Origin: Hahellaceae bacterium
Lineage (GTDB): Bacteria; Pseudomonadota; Gammaproteobacteria; Pseudomonadales; Oleiphilaceae
Length of the DNA stretch: 64,000 nt
Assembly (NCBI GenBank): GCA_024234575.1
Contig: JACKOB010000002.1
Location: 1,736,001 to 1,800,000 of the forward strand
Reading direction: 5' to 3'
Made by a program: the position numbers and the translations under genes. The notes beneath the pieces are model-generated. The model saw only the letters and a list, made by a program, of their open reading frames with translations, made no database searches and was not told the DNA's origin. Positions 55,964 to 64,000 of this stretch are shown here, piece after piece. Each line of letters begins with the position of its first letter. The stretch's first letter is position 1.

Positions 55964-56530
55964 ATGAACGAAAACACCAGTGCGGATGAGCTGGAAAGCT
56001 TATTGGCGAAAATAGCACTCAAAGATCAGGCGGCACTGCAGCAGTTGTATAAGTTGGTTGCGGGTCGTTTAAATGGTGTTGCTATGAAAATACTCAATGA
56101 TACGGACTTATCCAATGATGTTTTACAGGAAACCTTTTTGCAGATCTGGAATAATGCCGGTGAGTATCGTCGTCATTTGAGCGAGCCGATGACCTGGATG
56201 ACTTCATTGTTACGATATCGCACTTTGGACAAACTGAAAGCCGAAACACGCGAAAAGAAAAGACGCAACCAGCATGAAGAAGTGCAGTCGCTTTTTGATG
56301 AAAATGGTGAATCATCACCACTGACGCAGATGTTGCGAAAAAATAGCGATAATCAATTAGATATCTGTTTGCAATCACTGGAAGCGCTTAATCGAAATGC
56401 CATTTTAATGGCTTATTATTATGGTTATAACCGCGAAGATATTGCCATTCATCTAGAACAACCCGTTAATACGATAAAGTCCTGGCTGAAAAGGGGACTC
56501 ACGAGGTTAGCAGAATGCCTGGGCCATTGA
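55964..56530 (+). CDS. ECF sigma factor (SigK-like)
   Basis: 188-residue ECF sigma factor. Region 2: DLSNDVLQETFLQIWNNAGEY and MTWMTSLLRYRTLDKLKAE; region 4: NRNAILMAYYYGYNREDIAIHLEQPVNTIKSWLKRGL. Its 3' end overlaps the anti-sigma gene by 16 bp, so the two are coexpressed. By gene order it probably regulates this operon, which contains the two RTX-type proteins; that is inference. Confidence 0.92.
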   Translation: MNENTSADELESLLAKIALKDQAALQQLYKLVAGRLNGVAMKILNDTDLSNDVLQETFLQIWNNAGEYRRHLSEPMTWMTSLLRYRTLDKLKAETREKKRRNQHEEVQSLFDENGESSPLTQMLRKNSDNQLDICLQSLEALNRNAILMAYYYGYNREDIAIHLEQPVNTIKSWLKRGLTRLAECLGH

Positions 56531-57258
56531 GATATCAAGATCCGAAGTTACAAGATCTGCTGGCATCCAATTACGTAATTGGTACATTGCGGGGCCAAGC
56601 GAGAAAGCGTTTCGAAAAGCTTATGCAGCAGGATAGCAACATCGCCCAACGTGTCAGGCAGTGGGAAGGCAAGCTGCAAACCGTCCATGCGGTAACGCCA
56701 TCGGTCGCACCTCAACGCAATACCTGGCAGAAAATTACTCAGGCGATCAACAATACGTCGAACCAGATGTTGGAAACGCTATTAAGCAAACTTCGTTTCT
56801 ATAAATTTGTATCAGCCTTTGCAGTGACATTTGCTCTGGTGCTGAGTGTTTATTCATACACGACCATCAGCAACGTAGACCCCGATGCGAAAATTAACTA
56901 TGTGGCGGTAATGCAAAATGAGGCTGGCCAGCCAACCATGGTCGCCACCTTAAAGCAAACAGGTCGGTTGTTAGCCCTGGATTTACTGCAAAACCCTAAA
57001 ATTGAGCCAGATAAAGATATTCAACTTTGGACAATATCCAAAGAAGACGGTTCTTTTAAAAGCCTTGGGTTGATCAACATCGACAAGCGGGTCGAAATCG
57101 CTTTGACGAAACCTGAGTGGGGGCTGATAAAAGACGCAGAGTTTCTTGTTGTCTCAATCGAAAGCAAAGGCGGCTCTACCACCGGTTTGCCCAGTGATAA
57201 AATTATTACCAAAGGGCTTTGCGTAAAAGTCGAGGGCTGGGAAGCAAAAACCAGCTAG
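56515..57258 (+). CDS. Membrane anti-sigma factor (RskA family)
   Basis: 247 residues: cytoplasmic anti-sigma domain (~1-85; LLASNYVIGTLRGQARKRFE is the typical RskA N-terminus), one membrane helix (~97-115; FVSAFAVTFALVLSVYSY), and a periplasmic RskA domain (~125-245; QPTMVATLKQTGRLLALDL, IQLWTISKEDGSFKSLGLI). It should hold the preceding sigma factor at the membrane until cleaved. The ATG at 56515 lies inside the sigma gene. Ends 71 bp before the convergent nasA stop. Confidence 0.9.
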   Translation: MPGPLRYQDPKLQDLLASNYVIGTLRGQARKRFEKLMQQDSNIAQRVRQWEGKLQTVHAVTPSVAPQRNTWQKITQAINNTSNQMLETLLSKLRFYKFVSAFAVTFALVLSVYSYTTISNVDPDAKINYVAVMQNEAGQPTMVATLKQTGRLLALDLLQNPKIEPDKDIQLWTISKEDGSFKSLGLINIDKRVEIALTKPEWGLIKDAEFLVVSIESKGGSTTGLPSDKIITKGLCVKVEGWEAKTS

Positions 57259-57329
57259 ATCGTTCTTTTAACCGAATAAGATTTATCTGGCACGTGTCCC
57301 CATCCCAGCAGGGTTTGGCAATAGCTATT

Positions 57330-60041
57330 TTATTGCCTGGTTGCATCAACCAACTGCTGTAATTCAGGAATACAAGAGCCACAGTTGGTGCCTGCATTCA
57401 GGCATTTTCCTATTGCGGCAACGTCTTTCAGTCCTTGTGATCGAATGGCATCGGTGATGGTGGTTTCTCCCACATTAAAACAGGCACAGATGGTTTTCCC
57501 GGTCGACTTAGCGCCAATGGGAGGCTTGCCAGAAAGCAGCGACATCCGTTCATTTTGGTCAAGTGCCTCTTTCTCAAACAAACTGGTTAACCAGGCAGAA
57601 TCTGCTTTGACTTGTTTGGATGAGATAAAAATAACGCTCTCAAGTTTGTCACCGATAAACCGCGCGCCGCGATAGGTACCAGCTTTTTTATCAAGATAAT
57701 CGATCCATTCTGGTGGCTCATTCTTATCGCATAGCCACTCTCTGGCGTGCACGGGCCAGTTGACAATATTCGCATCGTCAGCCAGATCATAACGATAGTA
57801 ATAACTGCCAGGAACAATAACACGGTAAGCACTTTCGATAGCCTGCAGTTTGCGGCGGCTTAATACGAAACCAGACCAGTTTGCAGCGTAGGGGGTAATC
57901 CGCACTGGGGTGTGCTTGCTTTCCGGTTGTCCTGATAACGGATCGGTTACCGGGTTAACCAATACACCGGCTCGCCCCCTAGAGGCGAACTGAGCGGTCC
58001 AATGCATGGGTACAAAGATTGAGCCTTGCTTTTGAGTTGGGGTGACAACGGCCCGTGCCAACATAAAGCCATAGGTCGTGGTGAGCTTGGCAATATTGCC
58101 TTCAATAATGCAGAGCGCACTGGCATCATCTGGGTGAATCTCGACAAATGGTTCAGGCTTGTGCTGGTTAAGTCGTCGGGCCAGCGCTGTGCGGGTCATG
58201 GTGTGCCACTGATCACGCACGCGGCCGGTGTTAAGAATCAGTGGGTAGTGTTGATCAACTTTTTCGGCCGGTTTTCTTGGCGTTAATTCGACCATGCGTG
58301 CCTTGCCGTCGTCGGTGTTAAAGCCTCCTTCAGCGAAAAAGCGGGATTGATCTGGTGAGACTGATGCGTTCACGGGCCAAACAGTGGGTTGCAGCGCGTC
58401 ATACTCTTCGATGCTCAGGCGGCTAATACCATCGAGATTAAAAAGTCGTTGCTTGCCTTCGTTGTTGTTTTCAAAGGCACTAAGCCGGGCGTGTTCGGCA
58501 AAAATTTCGGCAGGGTGACTGTAATTGAATGCCTCCTGAAACCCCATGGCTTGTGCCACCTGACTGACTATCCACCAATCCGGTTTGGCTTCTGCGACAG
58601 GGGGTAAAAAACTGCGTTGCCGGGAGATTCGTCGCTCGGTGTTGGTGACGGTGCCGTCCTTTTCTCCCCAGCCTTGTGCCGGCAGTAAAACGTTAGCGCA
58701 GGCGGTGGTGTCAGTTTGAGCGATGCAGTCCGAGACGACGACAAAGTCACATCGCTCAAGCGCGGCTTTTACCCGGTCAGCCTCTGGCAGGCTGACCACT
58801 GGATTAGTGGCCATAATCCAAATGGCTTTTATTGAGCCTTGTTCAACTGCCTTAAACATGTCTACTGCCGTGAGGCCAGGTTTGGTCGCCATGTTCGTCG
58901 ACTGCCAAAACCTTCCGACGCGATCTATATCCGCAGCGGTAAAATCCATGTGGGCGGCAAGTTGGTTGGCCAGTCCGCCTACTTCTCGTCCACCCATTGC
59001 ATTGGGTTGTCCTGTTAGTGAAAGCGGGGTGGCTCCCGGAAGACCAATTCTGCCGGTTGCCAAGTGGCAGTTAATAATCGCGTTGCCTTTATCTGTGCCA
59101 GAAGATGATTGATTTACCCCCTGGGAAAAGGCCGTCACTGTTTTGTCGGTTTGTGCAAACCAGTGGAAGAAGGTTGCCACATCCTGGTGGTTGAGAGCGC
59201 ATTGCTCGGCGACGGCAGGAATGTTTGGTGTACTTTTCTGTGCGGATTTTATGGCTTTTCCAAAACCGCTTACATGGGAGTCGAGATAGGACAGATTGAG
59301 CTTGCCATGCTCGCTAAGGTAAGCCAGTAGACCATTAAACAAGGCAACATCAGAACCTGGCTGCAATGGTAAATGCAAGTCGGCGATATCACAGGTTGCC
59401 GTTTTGCGGGGGTCGATGACCACCACTTTTAAATTCGGGTTGGTTAGTTTTGCCTGGCGGATACGCTGGAACAAAATCGGGTGACACCAGGCGGTATTAG
59501 AGCCCGTAAGTACGATAAGGTCTGCCTCTTCAAGGTCGGAGTAGTTGCCGGGAACAATATCTTCCCCGAAGGCGCGTTTGTGGGCGGCAACCGCAGATGA
59601 CATGCAGAGACGGGAATTGGTGTCGATATTGGCCGAACCAATAAACCCTTTCATGAGTTTATTGGCGACATAGTAGTCTTCTGTGAGAAGTTGCCCGGAC
59701 ACATAAAAAGCCACAGCGTCGGCACCGTGTTTGGCAATAATATGGCTGAATTTCTCTGCTACGTGTTTAATCGCAGTTTGCCAGTCGACTGTTTGGCCGT
59801 TGATGCTCGGAGCCAGCAGCCTGCCTTCTGTACCGATGGTTTCGCCCAGTGCACTACCCTTAGAGCAAAGTTTGCCAAAATTTGCCGGGTGCGTGCTATC
59901 GCCGATGACCGTTACCTTGCGGCTGCTAAGTTCATCAACGCTGGCCTTTATGCCGCAGCCTACGCCACAATAGGCGCAGGTAGTGGCGATGGTTTGCTGC
60001 GTTTCGGTCGCTGTCGTCGGGATTTTGTTGACTGTTGACAT
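57330..60041 (-). CDS. nasA: Assimilatory nitrate reductase catalytic subunit
   Basis: Cytoplasmic molybdenum enzyme reducing nitrate to nitrite. About 903 residues: N-terminal [4Fe-4S] motif TCAYCGVGCGIKA with the fourth Cys in KLCSKGS, molybdopterin-binding domains (TGSNTAWCHPILFQRI, ATNPVVSLPEADRV, dinucleotide-binding C-terminal part with LNTGRVRDQWHTMTRT), and a final BFD-like [2Fe-2S] domain (ICACFNVGE, TNCGSCIPEL) that likely accepts electrons. No Tat signal, consistent with assimilation. Start taken at 60041, the second of two adjacent ATGs, 5 bp after GAGAG. Last gene of nirB-nirD-nasA. Confidence 0.96.
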   Translation of the reverse strand: MSTVNKIPTTATETQQTIATTCAYCGVGCGIKASVDELSSRKVTVIGDSTHPANFGKLCSKGSALGETIGTEGRLLAPSINGQTVDWQTAIKHVAEKFSHIIAKHGADAVAFYVSGQLLTEDYYVANKLMKGFIGSANIDTNSRLCMSSAVAAHKRAFGEDIVPGNYSDLEEADLIVLTGSNTAWCHPILFQRIRQAKLTNPNLKVVVIDPRKTATCDIADLHLPLQPGSDVALFNGLLAYLSEHGKLNLSYLDSHVSGFGKAIKSAQKSTPNIPAVAEQCALNHQDVATFFHWFAQTDKTVTAFSQGVNQSSSGTDKGNAIINCHLATGRIGLPGATPLSLTGQPNAMGGREVGGLANQLAAHMDFTAADIDRVGRFWQSTNMATKPGLTAVDMFKAVEQGSIKAIWIMATNPVVSLPEADRVKAALERCDFVVVSDCIAQTDTTACANVLLPAQGWGEKDGTVTNTERRISRQRSFLPPVAEAKPDWWIVSQVAQAMGFQEAFNYSHPAEIFAEHARLSAFENNNEGKQRLFNLDGISRLSIEEYDALQPTVWPVNASVSPDQSRFFAEGGFNTDDGKARMVELTPRKPAEKVDQHYPLILNTGRVRDQWHTMTRTALARRLNQHKPEPFVEIHPDDASALCIIEGNIAKLTTTYGFMLARAVVTPTQKQGSIFVPMHWTAQFASRGRAGVLVNPVTDPLSGQPESKHTPVRITPYAANWSGFVLSRRKLQAIESAYRVIVPGSYYYRYDLADDANIVNWPVHAREWLCDKNEPPEWIDYLDKKAGTYRGARFIGDKLESVIFISSKQVKADSAWLTSLFEKEALDQNERMSLLSGKPPIGAKSTGKTICACFNVGETTITDAIRSQGLKDVAAIGKCLNAGTNCGSCIPELQQLVDATRQ

Positions 60042-60138
60042 CATAACTCTCGGTAACGGAGGGTGAAAAAGAGAATCTGTGTTTCTTCGTGCCACCACAG
60101 GCCGATTACTCAGTCAGATTACTTAAGTACCGCCTGCT

Positions 60139-60456
60139 TTAAACCTTGGTTAGTGTAACGTACACGAGGCCATCTTCGACACGGGTTTGGTAGGTTTGCG
60201 TGCAACCAGTGTCGAAACCTTGTGCTTCGCCATTTTCAAGGCTAATAACCCAATTATGCAAGGGGCAGGTAACGGCGTTGCCATGCACGATGCCTTGTGA
60301 CAGTGCCCCCCCTTTGTGGGGACACTTATCCCGCAGGGCAAAGACCTGGTTGTCCCGGGTTCGAAAAATGGCAATATCTTCTTCTGCACCGCGAATAACT
60401 CTTGCGCTCAGTGGCTCGATATCTTCGAGCCTGCCTACTTTAATCCAGTTTGCCAT
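60139..60456 (-). CDS. nirD: Nitrite reductase (NAD(P)H) small subunit
   Basis: 105-residue Rieske-type protein partner of NirB. Rieske [2Fe-2S] ligands are in CPHKGG and CPLHNWVISL. GGAG precedes the ATG. It lies 54 bp after nirB and 97 bp before nasA on the same strand, as in other assimilatory operons. Confidence 0.95.
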   Translation of the reverse strand: MANWIKVGRLEDIEPLSARVIRGAEEDIAIFRTRDNQVFALRDKCPHKGGALSQGIVHGNAVTCPLHNWVISLENGEAQGFDTGCTQTYQTRVEDGLVYVTLTKV

Positions 60457-60510
60457 GGTTGGCGTATCTCCATTAAATCAGTCGGTTGTACTTACGCTGG
60501 TTGTCTGTGG

Positions 60511-62964
60511 CTAATCAATGGTTGTCAATTGAATAGGCTCGAAATCTGACCTGGCCACACTACCACTGGCACGCTCGGCCCATGGGTCGATCTGGGCATA
60601 TTTTTGCGACAGGGTGAAGCGGTCGAAAAGTGCGCGACGTAACTCCGGGTTATCGAGTTCTTGCTTAATGTGTGTCAAACCAACCCGTTCGATCCAGGGC
60701 GCTGTGCGCTCGTTGTGGTGGCCTTGCTCTCGGTACATCTGCATAAACGCGCCAGCGTACTCGATAACTTCCTCGTCAGTGCTTACTTTGCAAAGGAAAT
60801 CTGATACCCGCACTTTGATACCACCGTTACCAGCGACATAGAGTTCCCAGCCAGAATCAACGGCGACGACACCAAAGTCTTTAATGGTGGCTTCGGCACA
60901 ATTTCTTGGGCAGCCAGAGACGGCCATTTTGAATTTTGCCGGCGTCCAGGAACCCCAGCTCAGCTTTTCCAGACGCACGCCCATGCCGGTTGAGTCTTGC
61001 GTGCCAAAACGACAAAACTCCGATCCTACGCAGGTTTTAACGGTGCGTAGTGCTTTGCCATAGGCATGACCCGATACCATTCCAGCGTCGTTAAGGTCTT
61101 TCCAAATGGCTGGCAAGTCTTCCTTTTTAATACCTAGCAGGTCGATACGCTGACCGCCGGTAACTTTTACGCAGGGAACCTTATATTTATCGGCCGCATC
61201 AGCAATGGCTCTTAGTTCTTTTGGTGTGGTCAGACCGCCCCACATGCGCGGCACGACACTGTAAGTGTTGTCCTTCTGGATGTTGGCGTGGGCACGCTCG
61301 TTGATAAAGCGCGAGCTGGCATCATCCTTGTATTCTCCCGGCCATGCCGCCAAAAGATAGTAGTTAATGGCTGGTCGACAAACGTGGCAACCGTCCAGTT
61401 CTTTAAATTCCAGGAATTCCGAAACATCGCGAAAAGACATCAGCTTATTTGTGATGATTGCTTTGCGCACCACATCATGGCTATGTATGGTGCAACGGCA
61501 TAGCGGTTTCTCGCCAGAGGCTGGCTCATAGTCACCGCCTACAGTTGCCGCTAAAATTTGCTCAACCAGACCCGTGCAAGAGCCACAAGAAGCCGAAGCC
61601 TTGGTTACTGATCTCACTTCATCCAGGGTGTATAAGTTTTGCTCGGTGACGGCTTTTACGATGTCGCCTTTGCATACGCCGTTACAGCCGCAGACCTCGG
61701 CACTGTCGGGCAAGTTCGCTGCGGTGTTTAAACCCGCATGACCTGAGTCACCCATGTGTGCCTGGCCAAACAACAGGCTGTCACGAAAATCGGCAACGTT
61801 GGTCTGGTCTTTCATCAGCTGAAAATACCAGGCACCATCGAGCGTATTGCCAAACATTACGGCGCCGACTATTTTGTCATCTTTAAGCACAACTTTCTTA
61901 TAGATACCCTTTTTGGGGTCCTGGAAAACTATGTCCTCGCTTGATTCGTCTCCCTGAAAATCCCCTGCTGAGAACAGGTCAATCCCCGTAACCTTTAGCT
62001 TGGTGGAAGTGGCAAGAGATTTGTAAATGCCGATGCCAAACCCGGCGAGGTGGTTGGCGCATACTTTTGCCTGATCCCAGATAGGTGCGACCAATCCAAA
62101 CAAATCACCGCGGTGTTGAATACATTCGCCGACAGCATAGATTTTCGGATCGAAAGTTTGCAGTGTGTCGTTGACGACGATGCCTTTGTCGCAATGAATA
62201 CCTGCCGATTGGGCCAATGCGATGTTGGGCCGAATGCCAGCCGTCATCACGATGATATCCGCAGGTACTTCTTCGCCATCGGCAAATACCAGGCTTTTAA
62301 CATAGCCTGCACCATCATCAAGAATTTCTTTCGAGGCGGTACCTGTTTTAAAGCGCAGCCCCTTGTCTTCAAGAGACTTGCGCAGCAATTGTGCCGACGG
62401 TTGGTCGAGCTGCCGGTTCATCAACGTGTCGACGTTATGCACAACGGTAACATTCATGCCTTGTTTGGCGAGACCGTTGGCGGCCTCAAGCCCTAATAAA
62501 CCGCCGCCAATGACAATAGCATTTTTCTTGGTTTTGGCGGTTTGCAGCATTGTTTCAACATCGGCGATGTCTCGAAAGGCAATGACCCCTTTGAGTTCGT
62601 GGCCGGGCAGGGGAATGATAAAAGGCGTGGCGCCGGTAGCGATAAGTAATCGATCATAATTTTCGGTTGTGCCATCCTCAGAGATAACTTGCCGATTTTT
62701 GCGGTCGATTTTTACAACGTTCTTGCCTGCCCCGCAATGCAGGGTAATGTTGTTTTTCTCGTACCACGTGAAGTCATTAATCATTATTTCTTCAATGGTC
62801 TTTTCGCCAGAGAGCACGGGTGAAAGCATAATTCGATTGTAATTACCGTGCGGTTCTGCGCCAAAAACAGTAATGTCGTATCGGTCTGGGGCGAGTTTAA
62901 GCAGCTCTTCCACTGTTCTCATACCGGCCATGCCATTACCAATAACAATCAGTTTATCTTGCAT
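60511..62964 (-). CDS. nirB: Nitrite reductase (NAD(P)H) large subunit
   Basis: Reduces nitrite to ammonium in the cytoplasm. 817 residues: FAD/NAD(P) oxidoreductase domain (~1-320; VIGNGMAGMRTVEELL, VIGGGLLGLEAANGLA), two BFD-like [2Fe-2S] domains (~415-530; CGCNGVCKGD, SCGSCTGLVE, CRCTIHSHD, CHVCRP), then ferredoxin-like and siroheme/[4Fe-4S] domains with TCVGSEFCRFG and SGCPRNCAEA. The ATG at 62964 has GGAGAC upstream; a longer frame to 63021 lacks family resemblance. First gene of the operon, behind a sigma-54 promoter. Confidence 0.97.
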   Translation of the reverse strand: MQDKLIVIGNGMAGMRTVEELLKLAPDRYDITVFGAEPHGNYNRIMLSPVLSGEKTIEEIMINDFTWYEKNNITLHCGAGKNVVKIDRKNRQVISEDGTTENYDRLLIATGATPFIIPLPGHELKGVIAFRDIADVETMLQTAKTKKNAIVIGGGLLGLEAANGLAKQGMNVTVVHNVDTLMNRQLDQPSAQLLRKSLEDKGLRFKTGTASKEILDDGAGYVKSLVFADGEEVPADIIVMTAGIRPNIALAQSAGIHCDKGIVVNDTLQTFDPKIYAVGECIQHRGDLFGLVAPIWDQAKVCANHLAGFGIGIYKSLATSTKLKVTGIDLFSAGDFQGDESSEDIVFQDPKKGIYKKVVLKDDKIVGAVMFGNTLDGAWYFQLMKDQTNVADFRDSLLFGQAHMGDSGHAGLNTAANLPDSAEVCGCNGVCKGDIVKAVTEQNLYTLDEVRSVTKASASCGSCTGLVEQILAATVGGDYEPASGEKPLCRCTIHSHDVVRKAIITNKLMSFRDVSEFLEFKELDGCHVCRPAINYYLLAAWPGEYKDDASSRFINERAHANIQKDNTYSVVPRMWGGLTTPKELRAIADAADKYKVPCVKVTGGQRIDLLGIKKEDLPAIWKDLNDAGMVSGHAYGKALRTVKTCVGSEFCRFGTQDSTGMGVRLEKLSWGSWTPAKFKMAVSGCPRNCAEATIKDFGVVAVDSGWELYVAGNGGIKVRVSDFLCKVSTDEEVIEYAGAFMQMYREQGHHNERTAPWIERVGLTHIKQELDNPELRRALFDRFTLSQKYAQIDPWAERASGSVARSDFEPIQLTTID

Positions 62965-63087
62965 TTTTGTCTCCGTATGCGCTGTGGCACCTGCATTCAA
63001 TCCGGTTGATGCGTTTGCCACTCAGACACAGTTTTCTGGGGGCTTATGAGCGTAAAATCCGGGTGGTAAAAGTTTTTCTTAGCTAAT

Positions 63088-63102
63088 GCACAAAGAATGC
63101 CA
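63088..63102 (-). promoter_or_regulatory. Sigma-54 (RpoN) promoter of the nirB operon
   Basis: Minus strand reads TGGCATTCTTTGTGC: the invariant GG and GC are 10 bp apart as the -24/-12 sigma-54 promoter requires, with 8 of 10 conserved bases matching TGGCAC-N5-TTGC. It lies about 124 bp before the nirB start. Sigma-54 control of nitrate assimilation genes is established in several proteobacteria. Confidence 0.65.
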
Positions 63103-63275
63103 GTGAAGTTTTATAGGTAATGATATGTTTGTTAACTATATGAATTGTATAAATTAATAGTGTCTTTTTAGTAGCCTGTCGCAGTTGTTTAAGTGTTGTT
63201 TTAAAGCGCTTCAGGATATGCAATGAAACGTTTTGGGGAGTTGCGTTAAAATAATGCGCTGTTACGGGTGCTTGG

Positions 63276-63292
63276 CGCACCAAATTTGTGCA
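63276..63292. promoter_or_regulatory. NtrC-like binding site
   Basis: CGCACC-AAATT-TGTGCA matches the NtrC dyad TGCACC-N5-GGTGCA with one mismatch per arm. It lies about 180 bp upstream of the sigma-54 promoter, within enhancer range. Confidence 0.5.
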
Positions 63293-63462
63293 TATTGAGT
63301 GTGTGGCCTGAAGAACAAGAATGAATAGATTCCTTTGTTAGCAAACGACAACGGCCCATTGGGAAGCATCTGCGACTTAGGGTAGGATGTGCGGGTGTGA
63401 TTAATTGATGGGTTAAAAGGCATCAAAAGATAGCTGTAATCTTTACTGGTGGTGGAAAAGCG

Positions 63463-64000
63463 TTGCTAAGCAATTTTTTACGTAAAAAAGCCCTGCCGTT
63501 TGAATATCATATTCGTTATTCGAAGCGGAAAACCCTGGGTATTTATGTTTCATCCGGTGTGGTTGAAGTGCGTGCTCCGGTAGGAGCTGCGCATAAGTGG
63601 ATCGACAGTTTTGTGCGTGAAAAAGCCGACTGGATAGAAGCAAAGCTGGTGCAACAGCAGGGCAAAGCGCAAGAAGCGTTTCGCCTCGAAGATGAGGCGG
63701 ATATCACGGTGCTGGGTGAGCTTTATCAAATTCGTGTGGTGCAAGGTAGAAAAAATAGTGTCGATTGCGAACCGGGCTTTTTAACGTTCACGGTTCGCGA
63801 TGGGTTTTCGCCCTTATCAACGGTTACGCTAGAACCGCTATTCAGCCGTTGGTTGCGCAACCTCGCAACAGACTACATGGTGCCTAAGGCAGTTGAGTTT
63901 GCTGAGGCGTTAGGCGTTAGGCAACGGCTACAGAATGTTCGTTTTCGTCGCACCAAAACCAAATGGGGGCATTGCTCTAATCGTGGTGTCATTCAATTTA
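63463..64000 (+). CDS. YgjP-type M48 metallopeptidase (3'-truncated by window)
   Basis: About 179 codons reach the window end without a stop. Family (DUF45/YgjP-like) features: RYSKRKTLGIYVSSGVVEVR, WIDSFVREKADWI, and RFRRTKTKWGHCSNRGVIQF, which in this family directly precedes the HExxH zinc motif, so the catalytic residues lie beyond the window. The start is probably TTG at 63463 with GGTGG 7 bp upstream; the frame is closed by a TGA at 63406 and contains no ATG or GTG before the conserved part. Confidence 0.85.
   Translation, partial: MLSNFLRKKALPFEYHIRYSKRKTLGIYVSSGVVEVRAPVGAAHKWIDSFVREKADWIEAKLVQQQGKAQEAFRLEDEADITVLGELYQIRVVQGRKNSVDCEPGFLTFTVRDGFSPLSTVTLEPLFSRWLRNLATDYMVPKAVEFAEALGVRQRLQNVRFRRTKTKWGHCSNRGVIQF

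Larger units (their letters stand above)
62965..63462. other. Divergent regulatory region nirB / YgjP-type gene
   Basis: 498 bp without a credible gene. It contains the sigma-54 promoter (63088-63102) and NtrC-like dyad (63276-63292). In the nirB leader, GTGGCA (62984-62989) and TGCCAC (63016-63021) can pair. A 66-codon minus-strand frame at 63083-63283 overlaps these sites and is not gene-like. Confidence 0.6.

Noticed and set aside
63083..63283. 66-codon minus-strand frame upstream of nirB
   Set aside because: Overlaps the sigma-54 promoter and the NtrC-like site; no ribosome site.
1..64000. tRNA/rRNA genes, CRISPR arrays, insertion sequences, prophage or restriction/toxin genes
   Set aside because: None seen on either strand; no regular spaced repeats, transposase motifs or T-loop signatures were found by reading.

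Overview
The window looks like chromosomal DNA of a free-living, motile, probably marine gammaproteobacterium. Supporting evidence is the Pseudomonas/Vibrio-type gene order of several housekeeping blocks (xseB-ispA-dxs facing pomAB; lgt-thyA-folA-ilvD; proA-nadD-rsfS-rlmH-mrdAB-mltB-rlpA-dacA-dat-ybeD-lipBA), a PomAB-type (sodium-type) flagellar stator, Aer-like chemoreceptors and an assimilatory nitrate/nitrite reductase operon. Base composition is about even. I saw no tRNA, rRNA, CRISPR array, insertion sequence or prophage gene. Genus-level placement is not possible from reading alone; Cellvibrionales or a neighbouring order is a guess.

Layout. 1-1.7 kb: moaA (5' end outside the window) and ribA. 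1.8-5.1 kb (minus): xseB-ispA-dxs isoprenoid operon. 5.4-8 kb: pomA, pomB and a PilZ protein. 8-11.3 kb: NRDE protein, TauE/SafE permease, lgt, thyA. 11.5-18.5 kb: two very large, tandemly duplicated PAS chemoreceptors lying between thyA and folA. 18.7-21.1 kb: folA and ilvD converging on a strong terminator. 21.2-29.2 kb is signalling-rich: adenylate cyclase-FHA diverging from an HDOD protein with a cyclic-nucleotide-fold N-terminus, a K+ channel, a thioesterase/LON-domain pair, and an overlapping operon of two degenerate GGDEF membrane proteins with a DedA-PAP2 fusion. 29.5-42.2 kb: the proA to lipA block (proline, NAD, ribosome silencing, cell elongation, peptidoglycan, lipoate). 42.3-48.6 kb: ABC1 kinase, a divergent GIY-YIG-like protein, and an SDR/YqaA/AstE-like/GCS2 group. 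48.8-53.6 kb (minus): mgtE, an OmpA-type lipoprotein, a small membrane protein, an MscS-type channel and an ECF sigma factor whose reading frame contains an in-frame stop. 53.9-57.3 kb: two paralogous exported RTX-repeat proteins followed by an overlapping ECF sigma/RskA anti-sigma pair. 57.3-63 kb (minus): nirB-nirD-nasA with a sigma-54 promoter and an NtrC-like site. 63.5 kb to the end: a YgjP-type metallopeptidase cut by the window.

Best candidates for something undescribed: (i) the four-gene 53.9-57.3 kb locus, in which a conserved two-cysteine RTX-type protein exists as a Sec-exported form and as a lipoprotein next to an ECF sigma/anti-sigma pair; (ii) the ECF sigma gene at 48.8-49.4 kb, where a clear sigma N-terminus is separated from the rest by one TAA codon; (iii) the paired degenerate GGDEF proteins translationally coupled to a DedA-PAP2 fusion; (iv) the GCS2 ligase / aspartoacylase-fold hydrolase pair outside any glutathione or arginine context.
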